From positions 992,001 through 1,056,000 of the forward strand of contig NZ_JACYXC010000001.1 in the NCBI RefSeq assembly GCF_016031615.1: a stretch of DNA of 64,000 nucleotides, given 5' to 3'. Source of the DNA: Streptomyces pactum (GTDB taxonomy: Bacteria > Actinomycetota > Actinomycetes > Streptomycetales > Streptomycetaceae). Positions 42,830 through 50,768 of this stretch are shown piece by piece. The notes under the pieces were generated by a model. It had not been told where the DNA came from. It searched no databases and saw nothing but the letters and a program-made list of their open reading frames with translations. Position numbers and translations under genes: made by a program. Each line of letters opens with the position of its first letter. Position 1 is the first letter of the stretch.

Positions 42830-43188
42830 ATCCGCGGCCAGCTCGATCCGCGATGGGAAGAGGACCACGTCGCCGGCGGTGTGCACGCCGTGCATCCGGG
42901 AGTCGGTGGCGGCGCGCCGGCGCTGCGCAGGGCACGGGTCGCCGCGCTGGGCGGATACGTCCGGTCCAGGAGTGGCCGGTGTCGTCCACGATCCGCAGAC
43001 GCTGCGGCCGGTCCCGGCAGCCGCCGGGGGCGGGGCCGGCTTGGTGTCCTGTTCCGTCCCCTTCATCACCTTGCGCGATGTCGTCCCCGTAACCGACGTG
43101 GGCGCCGTCACCTGTAGAGCTGCCGCTCGGAGCTGGCGGTACCGACCCAGCTCCGAACGGCCCCCCGCCGACACCTCATGGAGGACCG
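42830..43188. other. gap upstream of radical SAM gene
   Basis: These 359 bases should hold the promoter of the cassette. I looked for a short precursor peptide on either strand and saw none convincing. A minus-strand frame (42824-43174) ending SRMHGVHTAGDVVLFPSRI is slightly protein-like at its end but has no supported start. Confidence 0.45.
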
Positions 43189-44208
43189 ATGACGGTGATC
43201 GACACGGCGCAACCCGCCGTTGATTGGACCGCCCTGCACAACTTCGACGCCTTGCGTGGCCAGTTACGGGTCTCGCTCACCCCTCGGTGCAACATCGCCT
43301 GCTGGTTCTGCCACAACGAGGGCGACGTCCCCCCGCCCGCGACCCGGGCCGACCGGGAGCAGCAGCCGCGCAGCCGTGTGCTGGAGCCGGCCGGCTTCGT
43401 GTCCGTCATCACGACGCTGATGGACGCCGGCTTGAAGCGGGTGTACTTCACCGGGGGTGAACCGCTGACCTCACCTCATGCCCGGCCGGTCCTTGAGCAG
43501 CTCCCCGCAGCGAAACCCGGCGGCTCGTACACGCTCATCACCAATGGCACGCACGTCCGCACCCACCGGTCCTGGCTGGGCCACACGCCGGTGAACAGGG
43601 CGAAGGTCTCCTTGCACTACTTCTCCGACGAGTCGTTTCGCGCGATCGCCCAGACGCGGCTGGGCATCGCCACCGTGTTGCAGGGCATCGAGACCGCACG
43701 TGAGCTGTTCGAGACCGTCGAGCTGAACTGCCTGCTGCTGAAGGAGAACGAGCACGAGGTCCGCAGCATCGTGGACTTCGCTGTGGAGCGCCGGCTGCCG
43801 GTGCAGTTCATCGAACTGGTCGGCACCGATTTCAACAGCCGGCGCGCCGGCTGCGCCGTGCCGGCCGACGCGATCGTGAAGCACCTGCGCACCCTGACCC
43901 GGCACGAGCACACCAACGTCGCCGGGGTGGGCCAGGGCCGGCGGATCTTCCTCGTGGACGGAATCCGGATCGAGGTCATTCATCGAAACCTGGGTCGGCA
44001 CCACGTCGGGCAGTGCGGCACCTGTCCGGTGCGGAAGCGGTGCGTCGAAGGGTTCTGGGCGCTGCGCCTGGGTCACGACGGCGGTCTCCAGCCCTGTCTG
44101 CTGCGGGAGGACCTGCGGATGCACGTCACCGATCTGCTCCACGACCCGCAGCGGCTCGCCGAAGCCGTCGCCGATCACGTCACCGCTTTCACCGAGGGGG
44201 TCCTGTGA
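43189..44208 (+). CDS. MoaA/SPASM-like radical SAM enzyme
   Basis: A 339-residue radical SAM protein. The cluster-binding motif C34-x3-C38-x2-C41 (TPRCNIACWFCHNEG) is intact, with FTGGEPLTS for SAM binding near residue 88 and VELNCLLLKENEHEV in the barrel. A second Cys set near the C-terminus (QCGTCPVRKRC, then PCLL) suggests an auxiliary Fe-S cluster as in MoaA or twitch/SPASM enzymes. The C-terminal ending GLQPCLLRED resembles MoaA, but no other molybdopterin gene is near. Its stop overlaps the GTG of the kinase gene. It probably performs a radical step on a nucleoside, nucleotide or similar metabolite; reaction unknown. ATG follows a GGAGG site. Confidence 0.85.
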   Translation: MTVIDTAQPAVDWTALHNFDALRGQLRVSLTPRCNIACWFCHNEGDVPPPATRADREQQPRSRVLEPAGFVSVITTLMDAGLKRVYFTGGEPLTSPHARPVLEQLPAAKPGGSYTLITNGTHVRTHRSWLGHTPVNRAKVSLHYFSDESFRAIAQTRLGIATVLQGIETARELFETVELNCLLLKENEHEVRSIVDFAVERRLPVQFIELVGTDFNSRRAGCAVPADAIVKHLRTLTRHEHTNVAGVGQGRRIFLVDGIRIEVIHRNLGRHHVGQCGTCPVRKRCVEGFWALRLGHDGGLQPCLLREDLRMHVTDLLHDPQRLAEAVADHVTAFTEGVL

Positions 44209-44849
44209 AGCTGCCGCACGCCTACCAGCCGATCACCGGTCACCGGTACCAGGGGCCGTTCGTGGTCCTGGAGGGGGTCTCCGGTATCGGGAAGTCCACA
44301 CTGGCCGGCGTTCTGGCCGGCCGGCTGCGCGCCACCTCGATCCACACCCTCACCAGGCCGCACACCGACTGGTCCGCCGCCGTCAACGCACGACTCCGGG
44401 CCCTGCCGCAGTTCGCGTTCTACCTCTCCGGCCTGCTGCACACCTCCGACTCGGTGCGGCAGTGCCGCACCATCGGGCCGGTGATCGCCGACCGCTACGT
44501 CTCCTCGGTCCTGGCCTGCCACAGCGCCGTCCACCGTGTGCCCGTCGATGACGTCGCCGCCCTCCTGGTCCCGTACCGTGGCTACCTCGACACCCCCGAC
44601 CTCACCTTCTATCTGCGCTGTTCGGAGCAGGTGCTGCGCCGGCGTATGGAGACCAAGGGCAAGGAACAGGTGCTGAGCCCCGATGACCTTGCGCTGTTCG
44701 GTGTCGATGGCCGCCTCGACCGGCTGCTGCGCAACTTCGAGCGGGTCGCGGACGAGGACCCGACCGCCGTGGTGATCGACACCGACGGCAAGACACCAGG
44801 CACGCTCGCCGACGAGGTCCTGGCGCACGTGGAGGCCCGGCGTGCTTAA
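44205..44849 (+). CDS. thymidylate-kinase-like P-loop kinase
   Basis: A 214-residue kinase. The P-loop is GVSGIGKST (about residues 25-33), the DRY-type motif is VIADRYVSSVLACHSAV near 105, and a LID-like region YLRCSEQVLRRRMETKG lies near 140. This is the layout of dTMP kinases and deoxynucleoside kinases, transferring phosphate from ATP to a nucleotide or nucleoside. The housekeeping tmk would not be expected in a mobile island, so a specialised substrate is likely. GTG overlaps the radical SAM stop by GTGA, and its own TAA overlaps the next start. Confidence 0.83.
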   Translation: MKLPHAYQPITGHRYQGPFVVLEGVSGIGKSTLAGVLAGRLRATSIHTLTRPHTDWSAAVNARLRALPQFAFYLSGLLHTSDSVRQCRTIGPVIADRYVSSVLACHSAVHRVPVDDVAALLVPYRGYLDTPDLTFYLRCSEQVLRRRMETKGKEQVLSPDDLALFGVDGRLDRLLRNFERVADEDPTAVVIDTDGKTPGTLADEVLAHVEARRA

Positions 44850-45354
44850 CCCGATCGATCCCCACGCCGTCATCCGAGACGGTGGCGCGGTGGGCAATTA
44901 CCCCTGGCCCGTCCACACCGGTGTGGCCTGGTGGATGGGCTCCTGCTTCGTGGTGGTGGCCGAAGCCCGGCGCCTGGTCGCCGGCCACGACGGGCATGCC
45001 GTCAGCGCGAGCATGCACGAGCGACTGTGCCGCGGAGCGGTCAACGCCCAGCACTATGCGTGCGAGGTTCTCGACGCCGGAGCCGTCAGCGAGACGGAGC
45101 TGCTGACCGCGATGAAGCGGCACGGCACGGCGCCCGGCGCCTGGATCACCACAACCCCCGGCGCGCCGCCGGACGCCCTGGTCCACGTGACCTTGTACGA
45201 CCGGGAGGGCAACCGGCTCACCGAAGAATCCGGCCTGGCCACGATTCGCAGCATGATCGCCCAGGATCGGGTGCCCCTCCCCGTCAACGAGCAGGCCCGC
45301 GGCCGTGTCCGTTGCCTGCCCCGTCCTTCGACCGGTAAGGAGAACCATCGGTGA
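44842..45354 (+). CDS. hypothetical protein of the radical SAM cassette
   Basis: A 170-residue soluble protein that I do not recognise. It starts DPHAVIRDGGAVGNYPWPVHTGVAWWMGSCFVVVAEARRL and has ALVHVTLYDREGNRLTEES in its later half. Trp, His and Cys are clustered near the N-terminus. It is translationally coupled at both ends: GTG 44842 overlaps the kinase stop and its TGA overlaps the GTG of the phosphatase-like gene. Such tight coupling says its product acts in the same pathway. Confidence 0.7.
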   Translation: MLNPIDPHAVIRDGGAVGNYPWPVHTGVAWWMGSCFVVVAEARRLVAGHDGHAVSASMHERLCRGAVNAQHYACEVLDAGAVSETELLTAMKRHGTAPGAWITTTPGAPPDALVHVTLYDREGNRLTEESGLATIRSMIAQDRVPLPVNEQARGRVRCLPRPSTGKENHR

Positions 45355-46145
45355 TCAAAGCCGCTGAGATCGTCCACTCCGGTACCAGCATCCTGTTCGT
45401 CACACTCGACTCCCTGCGGTGGGACGTCGCCCAGTCCGCCTTGGCCGAAGGGCTGACCCCGGGCCTCGCCGGCCTGCTGCCGACCGGTGGCTGGGAGCGG
45501 CGGCACACACCGGGAAGCTTCACCCTGCCGGCGCACATGGCCTTCTTCCACGGCTTCCTGCCCAAGCTGCCGCAGCCCACCCAACCCCCGCGGCTGTGGG
45601 AGTGCCGCCCCCCGGCGTTCAAGACGGTTCCACCGGAGACGTTCGTCTTCGAAGCCCCCAGCCTCCTGAAAGGGTTGCGGATGCACGGATACCGCACCAT
45701 CTGCGTCGGCGGGGTCACCTACTTCTCCCGGCAGACACCTCTGGGCCACGTTCTGCCCGACCTGTTCGACGAGGACCACTGGCGGACGGAGTTCTGCTCC
45801 CCCGAAAGGGACTCCGCCCGCCACCAGGTTGACCACGCCCTGGAACTCGCCGAAACGCACCGCAGCCGTCCCCTGCTGCTGTTCGTCAACATCTCCGCCA
45901 CCCACGTCCCCCACGGCCACTACCTCGGCGACAGCACCGACACCTGGCAATCCCAACACGCCGCTCTCGCCTACGCCGACCCCCACCTGTCCCGCCTGAT
46001 CACCACTCTCACCAGCACGCAGCGGTGGCTGATCATCGTGTGTGCCGACCACGGCGACGCCTTCGGCGACGACGGCTACCACGGACGGGGCATCGCCCAC
46101 CCCAGCGTGATGACTGTCCCGTTCACAGCCATGGTGCGCTCATGA
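45351..46145 (+). CDS. alkaline-phosphatase-superfamily hydrolase (sulfatase-like)
   Basis: A 264-residue metalloenzyme. The first metal Asp is in LFVTLDSLRWD; GSFTLPAHMAFFHGFLP replaces the formylglycine motif and puts Thr or Ser in the nucleophile position; ADHGDAFGDDGYHGRGIAHP supplies the later Asp/His ligands. Lacking C/S-x-P-x-R it is unlikely to be a true sulfatase; phosphatase, phosphonate esterase or phosphodiesterase action is more likely. It resembles STM4013-type hydrolases, which also sit with radical SAM genes. No signal peptide, so it works in the cytosol. GTG overlaps the preceding stop. Confidence 0.8.
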   Translation: MIKAAEIVHSGTSILFVTLDSLRWDVAQSALAEGLTPGLAGLLPTGGWERRHTPGSFTLPAHMAFFHGFLPKLPQPTQPPRLWECRPPAFKTVPPETFVFEAPSLLKGLRMHGYRTICVGGVTYFSRQTPLGHVLPDLFDEDHWRTEFCSPERDSARHQVDHALELAETHRSRPLLLFVNISATHVPHGHYLGDSTDTWQSQHAALAYADPHLSRLITTLTSTQRWLIIVCADHGDAFGDDGYHGRGIAHPSVMTVPFTAMVRS

Positions 46146-46163
46146 CCGTTAGCCTCGCCCGTC

Positions 46164-46616
46164 ATGAGCGACGAAGACCCCGAGCCCCTCCGCGACGCCT
46201 CTGTCGTGGTGGCCCGCGACGCGGACGGCCTGGTGGCCTTGCTGAGCGCATGGTTCCCCCGCCAAGGCGGTGAGTACCTCTTCCTGCCCGGCGGCCGACG
46301 AGAAGAAGGCGAAACACCCCTGAGGTGCGCACAACGGGAGCTGCAAGAAGAAGCGGGGATCACCGCCACGACGTGGCACCCGCTGGGCGCCTTCGCCATC
46401 ACTCTCAGCACCACCGCCCGCGTCCATCTGTTCGAAGCGCGAGACCTCACCTGCGGCCCCCAGCAGCTCACCCCGACCGAGCGGGACTTCAAACTCAGCT
46501 GGTGGCCGCTGCAAGACGCGATCGACGCAGCCACCAAGGGCCGCTTCATCCTGCCTGCCGGCCCGCTGGCGCTGCTGCTCGTCGATCGCGCCGAACACAA
46601 CGCCCCCGACAATTAA
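46164..46616 (+). CDS. Nudix hydrolase
   Basis: A 150-residue Nudix hydrolase with a full Nudix box (GGRREEGETPLRCAQRELQEEAG, residues about 42-65). It cleaves nucleoside diphosphate-linked compounds. It starts 18 bases after the phosphatase-like gene ends and probably completes the cassette, either cleaning up or activating a nucleotide intermediate. A Nudix protein (Pif) is also known from the Streptomyces element pSAM2 as an entry-exclusion factor, so a mobile-element role is an alternative. Start codon is ATG with a weak site. Confidence 0.85.
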   Translation: MSDEDPEPLRDASVVVARDADGLVALLSAWFPRQGGEYLFLPGGRREEGETPLRCAQRELQEEAGITATTWHPLGAFAITLSTTARVHLFEARDLTCGPQQLTPTERDFKLSWWPLQDAIDAATKGRFILPAGPLALLLVDRAEHNAPDN

Positions 46617-46819
46617 CTGGCGCTTCCGCAGAGGCCGCCACCGTTCCACCTCGCTCCACCCGGATGCCCGCTCGTCCACACTGCCTCGCCTCTTCGCCCG
46701 ATGGACGTACCCCGGAGGGATGCCGTCGGAAACAATCTTTCCCTTCGGGAGACTGCGGTGAAGTTTCGAGGGTACGCGGGCAGGGCAAGAACAGGTGCTT
46801 CAGGCGCAAGGCGGACTGT

Positions 46820-47295
46820 ATGGACCCGGCTGGGCAGGACGAGAGCCAGCAGCCGCTCGTGGGCCGCCTCATATCGGTCTCTGCGGTCTTCGAGGACAGC
46901 GAGGAGATAGCCCTCGCCCGTGACCTGGCCCGTTCCTTCCTGGCGGACGTCCAAGCCGTGCACGGGCTGCCGGTGTCCGGGCGGGCGATGGGCATGGTGC
47001 AGCTGGTCGTGAGCGAGTTGGTGACCAACTCCCGCAATACGCTTCCAGCCCGTGCCTGTTGACCCTGGAAGTCAACGAAGGCGCCATCGAGATCAGCGTG
47101 TGGGACAGCAACACCGCGCTGTCTGCGGTCCTGGCCACCGACCCGGGCCGCATCGGGCAGCACGGGCTGGAGATAGTCATGGCCGTCTGCCAAAGCTTCG
47201 CCGTCCACCGCGAACCGGTGGGCAAGCGCATCACCACCACCATCGGGCTGGCCGACGACCCCGGCGGAGCCCCGGCTGGCCGCCAGCCCTCCTGA
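46820..47295 (+). pseudogene. RsbW-like HATPase gene with one-base deletion
   Basis: Read across a frame change it encodes a 158-residue HATPase of the same kind as domain 2 of the gene at 39394. The first part ends VVSELVTNSR (N box); the second resumes SPCLLTLEVNEGAIEISVWDSNTALSAV and HGLEIVMAVCQSF. The break is near 47037, in CGCAATACGC, where one base after CGCAA is missing relative to the usual Lys-Tyr-Ala. The ATP-binding site is split, so the product should be inactive. Confidence 0.7.
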
Positions 47296-47532
47296 CCCGC
47301 CCGGCCGGAGGCGTTCACCCCCGTCAGCAGTAGCCACCCGGCCCCACACGCTCCTTCGGAAGTGCGCGCAGCGGGCTGGCGAACAAGGCCTTCAAGACCG
47401 TGGAGCAGGTGGTGACCGATTACGTCAGGCACGCCGTCGAGGACGTCGCGGGTGCTCCGAAAGCGGGTCCTCCTGGACCCGTGACCGATGTCAGCGGCTC
47501 CTGGAACCATGCCTTCGTCCGAGACAGCCGCA

Positions 47533-48443
47533 TTAGGACCTGTCTGACAAACGATCTCGGGATGGTTCGCGGAGCCAGAGGATGAGCGAGGCGAGTTGGA
47601 CTCCAGCCCTGTAGCGGGCGGCCAGTTTGTCGAACCGAGTGGCGATCGCGCGGAACTGCTTGAGGCGGTTGAAGCAGCGTTCGACCACGTTGCGGGCCTT
47701 GTAGAGCTCGCGGTCGAACGCCGGCGGCCTGCCACCGGCCTGGCCGCGCCGCAGCCGGTTGACCTTCTGGTCCGCCCGTTCCGGGATCACGGCCTGGATG
47801 CCCCTCCTCCGCAAGGCCTGGCGGATCGCCCGTGACGAGTACGCCTTGTCCGCGATGACCGCATCGGGCCTGCGGCGAGGCCGTCCGGGGCCCGTGCGAG
47901 GCACCCTCAGCCCGTCCAGGACTGCGTCGAAGACCGTGGAATCGTTGACGTTGCCCGGCGTGACGACGACGGCCAGTGGCAGGCCCCGGCCGTCGCAGGC
48001 GAGGTGTACCTTGGTGATCAGCCCGCCGCGTGACCGGCCGAGCGCCTGGCCGGCCGGCGGACGTGGCCGATCTTCCAGTTCGTCCCCCGCCGCCGCCCCC
48101 TTTTGCGGGCGCCGGCGGCGTGCTGGTGGGCCCGGTTGACTGTGGAGTCGACCGACACGGTCCACTCCACGGCTCCGACGGAGTCGTCCCGGACTTGGAC
48201 CTGCTCGAGCAGGCGGGCCCAGGTACCGTCCGCCTCCCAGCGGGCGAACCGCTCATAGACCGTCTGCCACGGCCCATAGCGCTCCGGCAGGTCACGCCAC
48301 GGGGCACCCGTCCGCAACCGCCACAGCACCCCGTTGACGACCTGCCGGTGATCCCGCCACGACCGCCCACGTCCATCAACACCCGGCAGCAGGGGCGCTA
48401 TCCGCTCCCACGCCGCATCCGTCAGCTCACCACGACCCACCAC
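47533..48443 (-). CDS. IS5-family transposase (two frames, -1 shift)
   Basis: A DDE transposase made by frameshifting. Frame A (48018-48443, GTG start) gives LTDAAWERIAPLLPG and WTVSVDSTVNRAHQHA with the first Asp; frame B gives GGLITKVHLACDGRG, VTPGNVNDS, VIADKAYSSRAIR with the second Asp and the final NVVERCFNRLKQF Glu. Transition is expected at the slippery AAAAGGGGG (complement of 48096-48104). The stop codon TAA lies just outside the IS end and is partly provided by the target TA. The gene is intact, so the IS may be active. Confidence 0.88.
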
Positions 48444-48466
48444 AAGATCAATTATCAGACAGGTCC
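47536..48466. mobile_element. IS5-family (IS427-like) insertion sequence
   Basis: A 931-bp element. The terminal inverted repeats start GGACCTGTCTGA at 47536 and its complement at 48466, matching at about 19 of 22 positions. A 2-bp TA is found on both flanks. It sits between the broken HATPase gene and the CRISPR remnant. Confidence 0.85.
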
Positions 48467-48825
48467 TAGCACGAACTCGGGCTCGCCAGTGGTTCCAGAA
48501 CGCACGGAGACGTCCTAGCGCTCGACGGAGATCGGTCTTGGGTGGTGCGGAACCTCAAAGGGCATCAGTGCTCCCGCCACTTCGCCGCTGGAGCCCTCAG
48601 GCCGTCCTCGCCGCTGCCCTGCGATGCCCTGCCCTTGGAGCGGCCGGGCGCCCATGCGCCGGACACGTCACCCAGGCCATCCTGCATGCCCTGGCCGTGG
48701 GACGACCGGAAGCAGGCCGCCACTGCCTCATGCAGCTCTGACTCTGCCACTATGCACTTATGACGGTCGAACCGAAGAGAAGCAAAGAGACTGCAAAGCC
48801 TCTGCGATAGCGCAGGTCAGAAAGG
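48467..48825. other. gap between IS and CRISPR remnant, includes leader-like DNA
   Basis: No gene is convincing here. The last 80 bases (48745-48825) are less GC-rich and end CTCTGCGATAGCGCAGGTCAG then AAAG right before the first repeat, the typical look of a type I-E leader in Streptomyces. No cas2 or other cas sequence is visible upstream. Confidence 0.5.
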
Positions 48826-48914
48826 GTGGTCCCCGCGCAGGCGGGGGTGGTCCGCGGAGCGGCCGGCCGCCGCGGTACGCGTCGGTGTGGTCCCCGCGCA
48901 GGCGGGGGTGGGTC
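48826..48914 (+). CRISPR. two-repeat type I-E-like CRISPR remnant
   Basis: GTGGTCCCCGCGCAGGCGGG then GGTGG occurs at 48826-48850 and again at 48887-48911. The 61-base period and the CCCCGC..GCGGGG dyad are those of type I-E arrays (28-29-bp repeat, 32-33-bp spacer). The single spacer begins TCCGCGGAGCGGCCGG. After the second repeat the sequence turns directly into integrase coding DNA. No cas genes are in the window. Confidence 0.75.
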
Positions 48915-49666
48915 GGTCCTCGCGCGGCTTGAGGCTATGGATCGCCGACGGGGTGGGCCGGTCTTCGGTGAAGAACAGCCTCGCGGTCCTGGTACGGGTG
49001 ATGGAGCAGGCCGTACGTGACGGCATCATCACCCTGAACCCGGCGCGGGTCGTCGGCTGGCAGTCGGAGTACCAGAAGGCCGAGGACGAGCTCGACGACC
49101 CTCGCTCCCTGGCCCTCACGGACTGGACCGCCCTCACAGCGCTGGCGGACGCGCTGGTGGAGCGGTCATACCAGCAGTTCGCCGGGTGGGGCAGCGTGGT
49201 GATCTTCGCTGCCGCCACAGCCGCTCGGATCGGCGAGGTCTCCGGTGTCCGCGTGAAGGACATCGACCCGGTCAACTGGATCTGGACCGTCCGTCGCCAG
49301 ACCACTCCCGCCCCTGGCGGGCTGATCGACAAGGGCACCAAGGGCAAGATGGCCCGTCGTGTCCCGCTGATCGAGGAGGTGCGACCGATAGTGGCCCAGC
49401 GTCTCCTGACAGCCGGCCCCGACCCCAACGCGCGGCTGTTCACCGGGCGCGGGGGCGGCCGGATCTCCACCGCGGTGCTGCGGGACGCCACCCACTGGGA
49501 CGAGGTGGTGACCAAGCTCGGCTACGAGCATCTGCGCCGCCACGACCTTCGCCACACCGGCCTCACGTGGATGGCCGATGCCGGAGTCCCTCTGCACGTG
49601 CTGCGGATCATCGCCGGACACGGCTCGCTGATGACCACCCAGCGGTACCTGCATCCCGATCTCTAG
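48914..49666 (+). pseudogene. 5'-truncated tyrosine integrase
   Basis: The C-terminal 245 or so residues of a phage/ICE-type tyrosine recombinase. Part of the core-binding domain (VGRSSVKNSLAVLVRVMEQAVRDGIITLNPARVVGWQ) and the full catalytic domain are present, with Arg in TAARIGEVSGVRV, HDLRHTG and the final HGSLMTTQRYLHPDL containing the nucleophile Tyr. The N-terminal arm-binding domain is missing because the gene begins inside CRISPR DNA. A second fragment is at 33877-33931. Confidence 0.82.
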
Positions 49667-49787
49667 GCCCTGACGAGGGCGGGGCAGTCGCTCAGTGCCC
49701 ATCTGTCCGGTGCGGCAGCCCCGTCGAAGGCGCTGGCGGCTACGCTCCGGGCCTTGTAGAAACCACACAACCCACCGCGAATCGGAA

Positions 49788-49829
49788 ATGATCTTGGCCC
49801 CCAGAGAACAGCCTCTGATCAGGGCTTTT
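49788..49829. repeat. right copy of att-like core
   Basis: GATCTTGG then a 24-base block (49806-49829) identical to 33953-33976. It lies 140 bases past the integrase stop and 126 bases before the 3' end of the tRNA-Pro gene, where attachment sites of such elements are usually found. Confidence 0.65.
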
Positions 49830-49899
49830 TCCGAGGCGTGGTCCCCAAGGGGTCCCCGGCCGCCTGACCAGGCATCACTTTGATGGCCCGTCAGTACAC

Positions 49900-49919
49900 A
49901 AGAAAAGGCCCCCTGGCCT
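49900..49919 (-). terminator. terminator of the tRNA-Pro transcript
   Basis: On the minus strand a GGCC-AGGG-GGCC hairpin is followed by TTTTCTT, 36 bases past the tRNA 3' end. Confidence 0.6.
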
Positions 49920-49954
49920 GGGATTTCTCCCGGCCGGAAGGCCCTTTCGCACCG

Positions 49955-50028
<74 letters not shown>

Positions 50029-50165
50029 GTGCCGATTCGGCTCGGGGCTTTTTCTTTCCCCTCGCCGACCGCGCATGAGAACAATACCGCACTTCAGGGG
50101 GTGCTCGCCTCCACCCCCGTCCAGGCGGGGGCGGACGGACTCAGGGCGGGTGAGTAGGAGTACTC

Positions 50166-50204
50166 ATGCGGGGCGGTCACCGGGCGAGCACGCTACGCAC
50201 ATGA
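50166..50204 (+). CDS. possible 12-residue leader peptide
   Basis: MRGGHRASTLRT, with TAGGAG eight bases before its ATG and a TGA that overlaps the ATG of the YiaA-like gene. The downstream gene has no ribosome site of its own, so coupling from this leader is possible. Confidence 0.3.
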   Translation: MRGGHRASTLRT

Positions 50205-50494
50205 CGACTCCATCCATCCAGCGGCCGACCACCACCGCCTTCTTCATCCAGGCCGCGATCTCGTTCGGGGTGTCCCTGGCCGCGGTGGCGTACGGCATCG
50301 CCAAGCTGCCCGTCGGGGCGTGGGAGCGGGGTTTCCTCGCGCTCGGGCTGGTCTTCGTCGTGACGTCGAGCTTCACGCTCGCCAAGTGCGTACGGGACCG
50401 CCAGGAGGCGGAGGAGGTGACCAACCGGGTGGACAAGGCCAGACTCGACAAGCTGCTGATCGAACAGGACGTCTTCAAGCCGGACGGCATCTGA
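50201..50494 (+). CDS. YiaA/YiaB-family small membrane protein
   Basis: A 97-residue protein with two membrane helices (about 12-32 and 44-62) separated by KLPVGAWERGF, the pattern of the YiaA/YiaB two-helix domain. The C-terminus is charged and helical (RDRQEAEEVTNRVDKARLDKLLIEQD). Family function is unknown. ATG lies in an ATGA overlap with the short leader frame. Confidence 0.82.
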   Translation: MTTPSIQRPTTTAFFIQAAISFGVSLAAVAYGIAKLPVGAWERGFLALGLVFVVTSSFTLAKCVRDRQEAEEVTNRVDKARLDKLLIEQDVFKPDGI

Positions 50495-50768
50495 CCATCC
50501 CGGCGCCGCCGGCGGGCTGGCGAGTGGCCGCCAGGGGCCGGAGGGGCCCGGCGGGCGCCGGCCGGGGCCGGGGGCCGGGGGAGGGCAGGAAGAGGAGGAA
50601 CGGGGGGCGGGGCGGGCCGGGGGCCGAAGGGCCGGGCCCGCCCCGCCGCGACCGGCCCGGGCCGGTCCAGGCCGGGCCCGCCCCGCCGCAGCCGGGTCAG
50701 GCAGCCGGCCCAGGCACGCCCCCGCCGTGAGCGGCCCCGGCGGCCGGTCCAGGCCCGCCGCGGCCGGG

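Noticed and set aside
42824..43174. Minus-strand frame as a precursor peptide or partner of the radical SAM enzyme
   Set aside because: No ribosome site, Pro/Ala-rich body and no recognisable leader-core layout; only its last 25 residues look protein-like.
43189..44208. Naming the radical SAM gene moaA
   Set aside because: The cluster motifs resemble MoaA but no other molybdopterin gene is near, and the partners are nucleotide-type enzymes.
44205..44849. Naming the kinase gene as housekeeping tmk
   Set aside because: It lies in a mobile island and is coupled to a radical SAM gene; substrate cannot be read from sequence.
33877..49829. Calling the island an intact actinomycete integrative and conjugative element
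   Set aside because: There is no FtsK/Tra-type translocase, replication initiator or excisionase, and the integrase is truncated.
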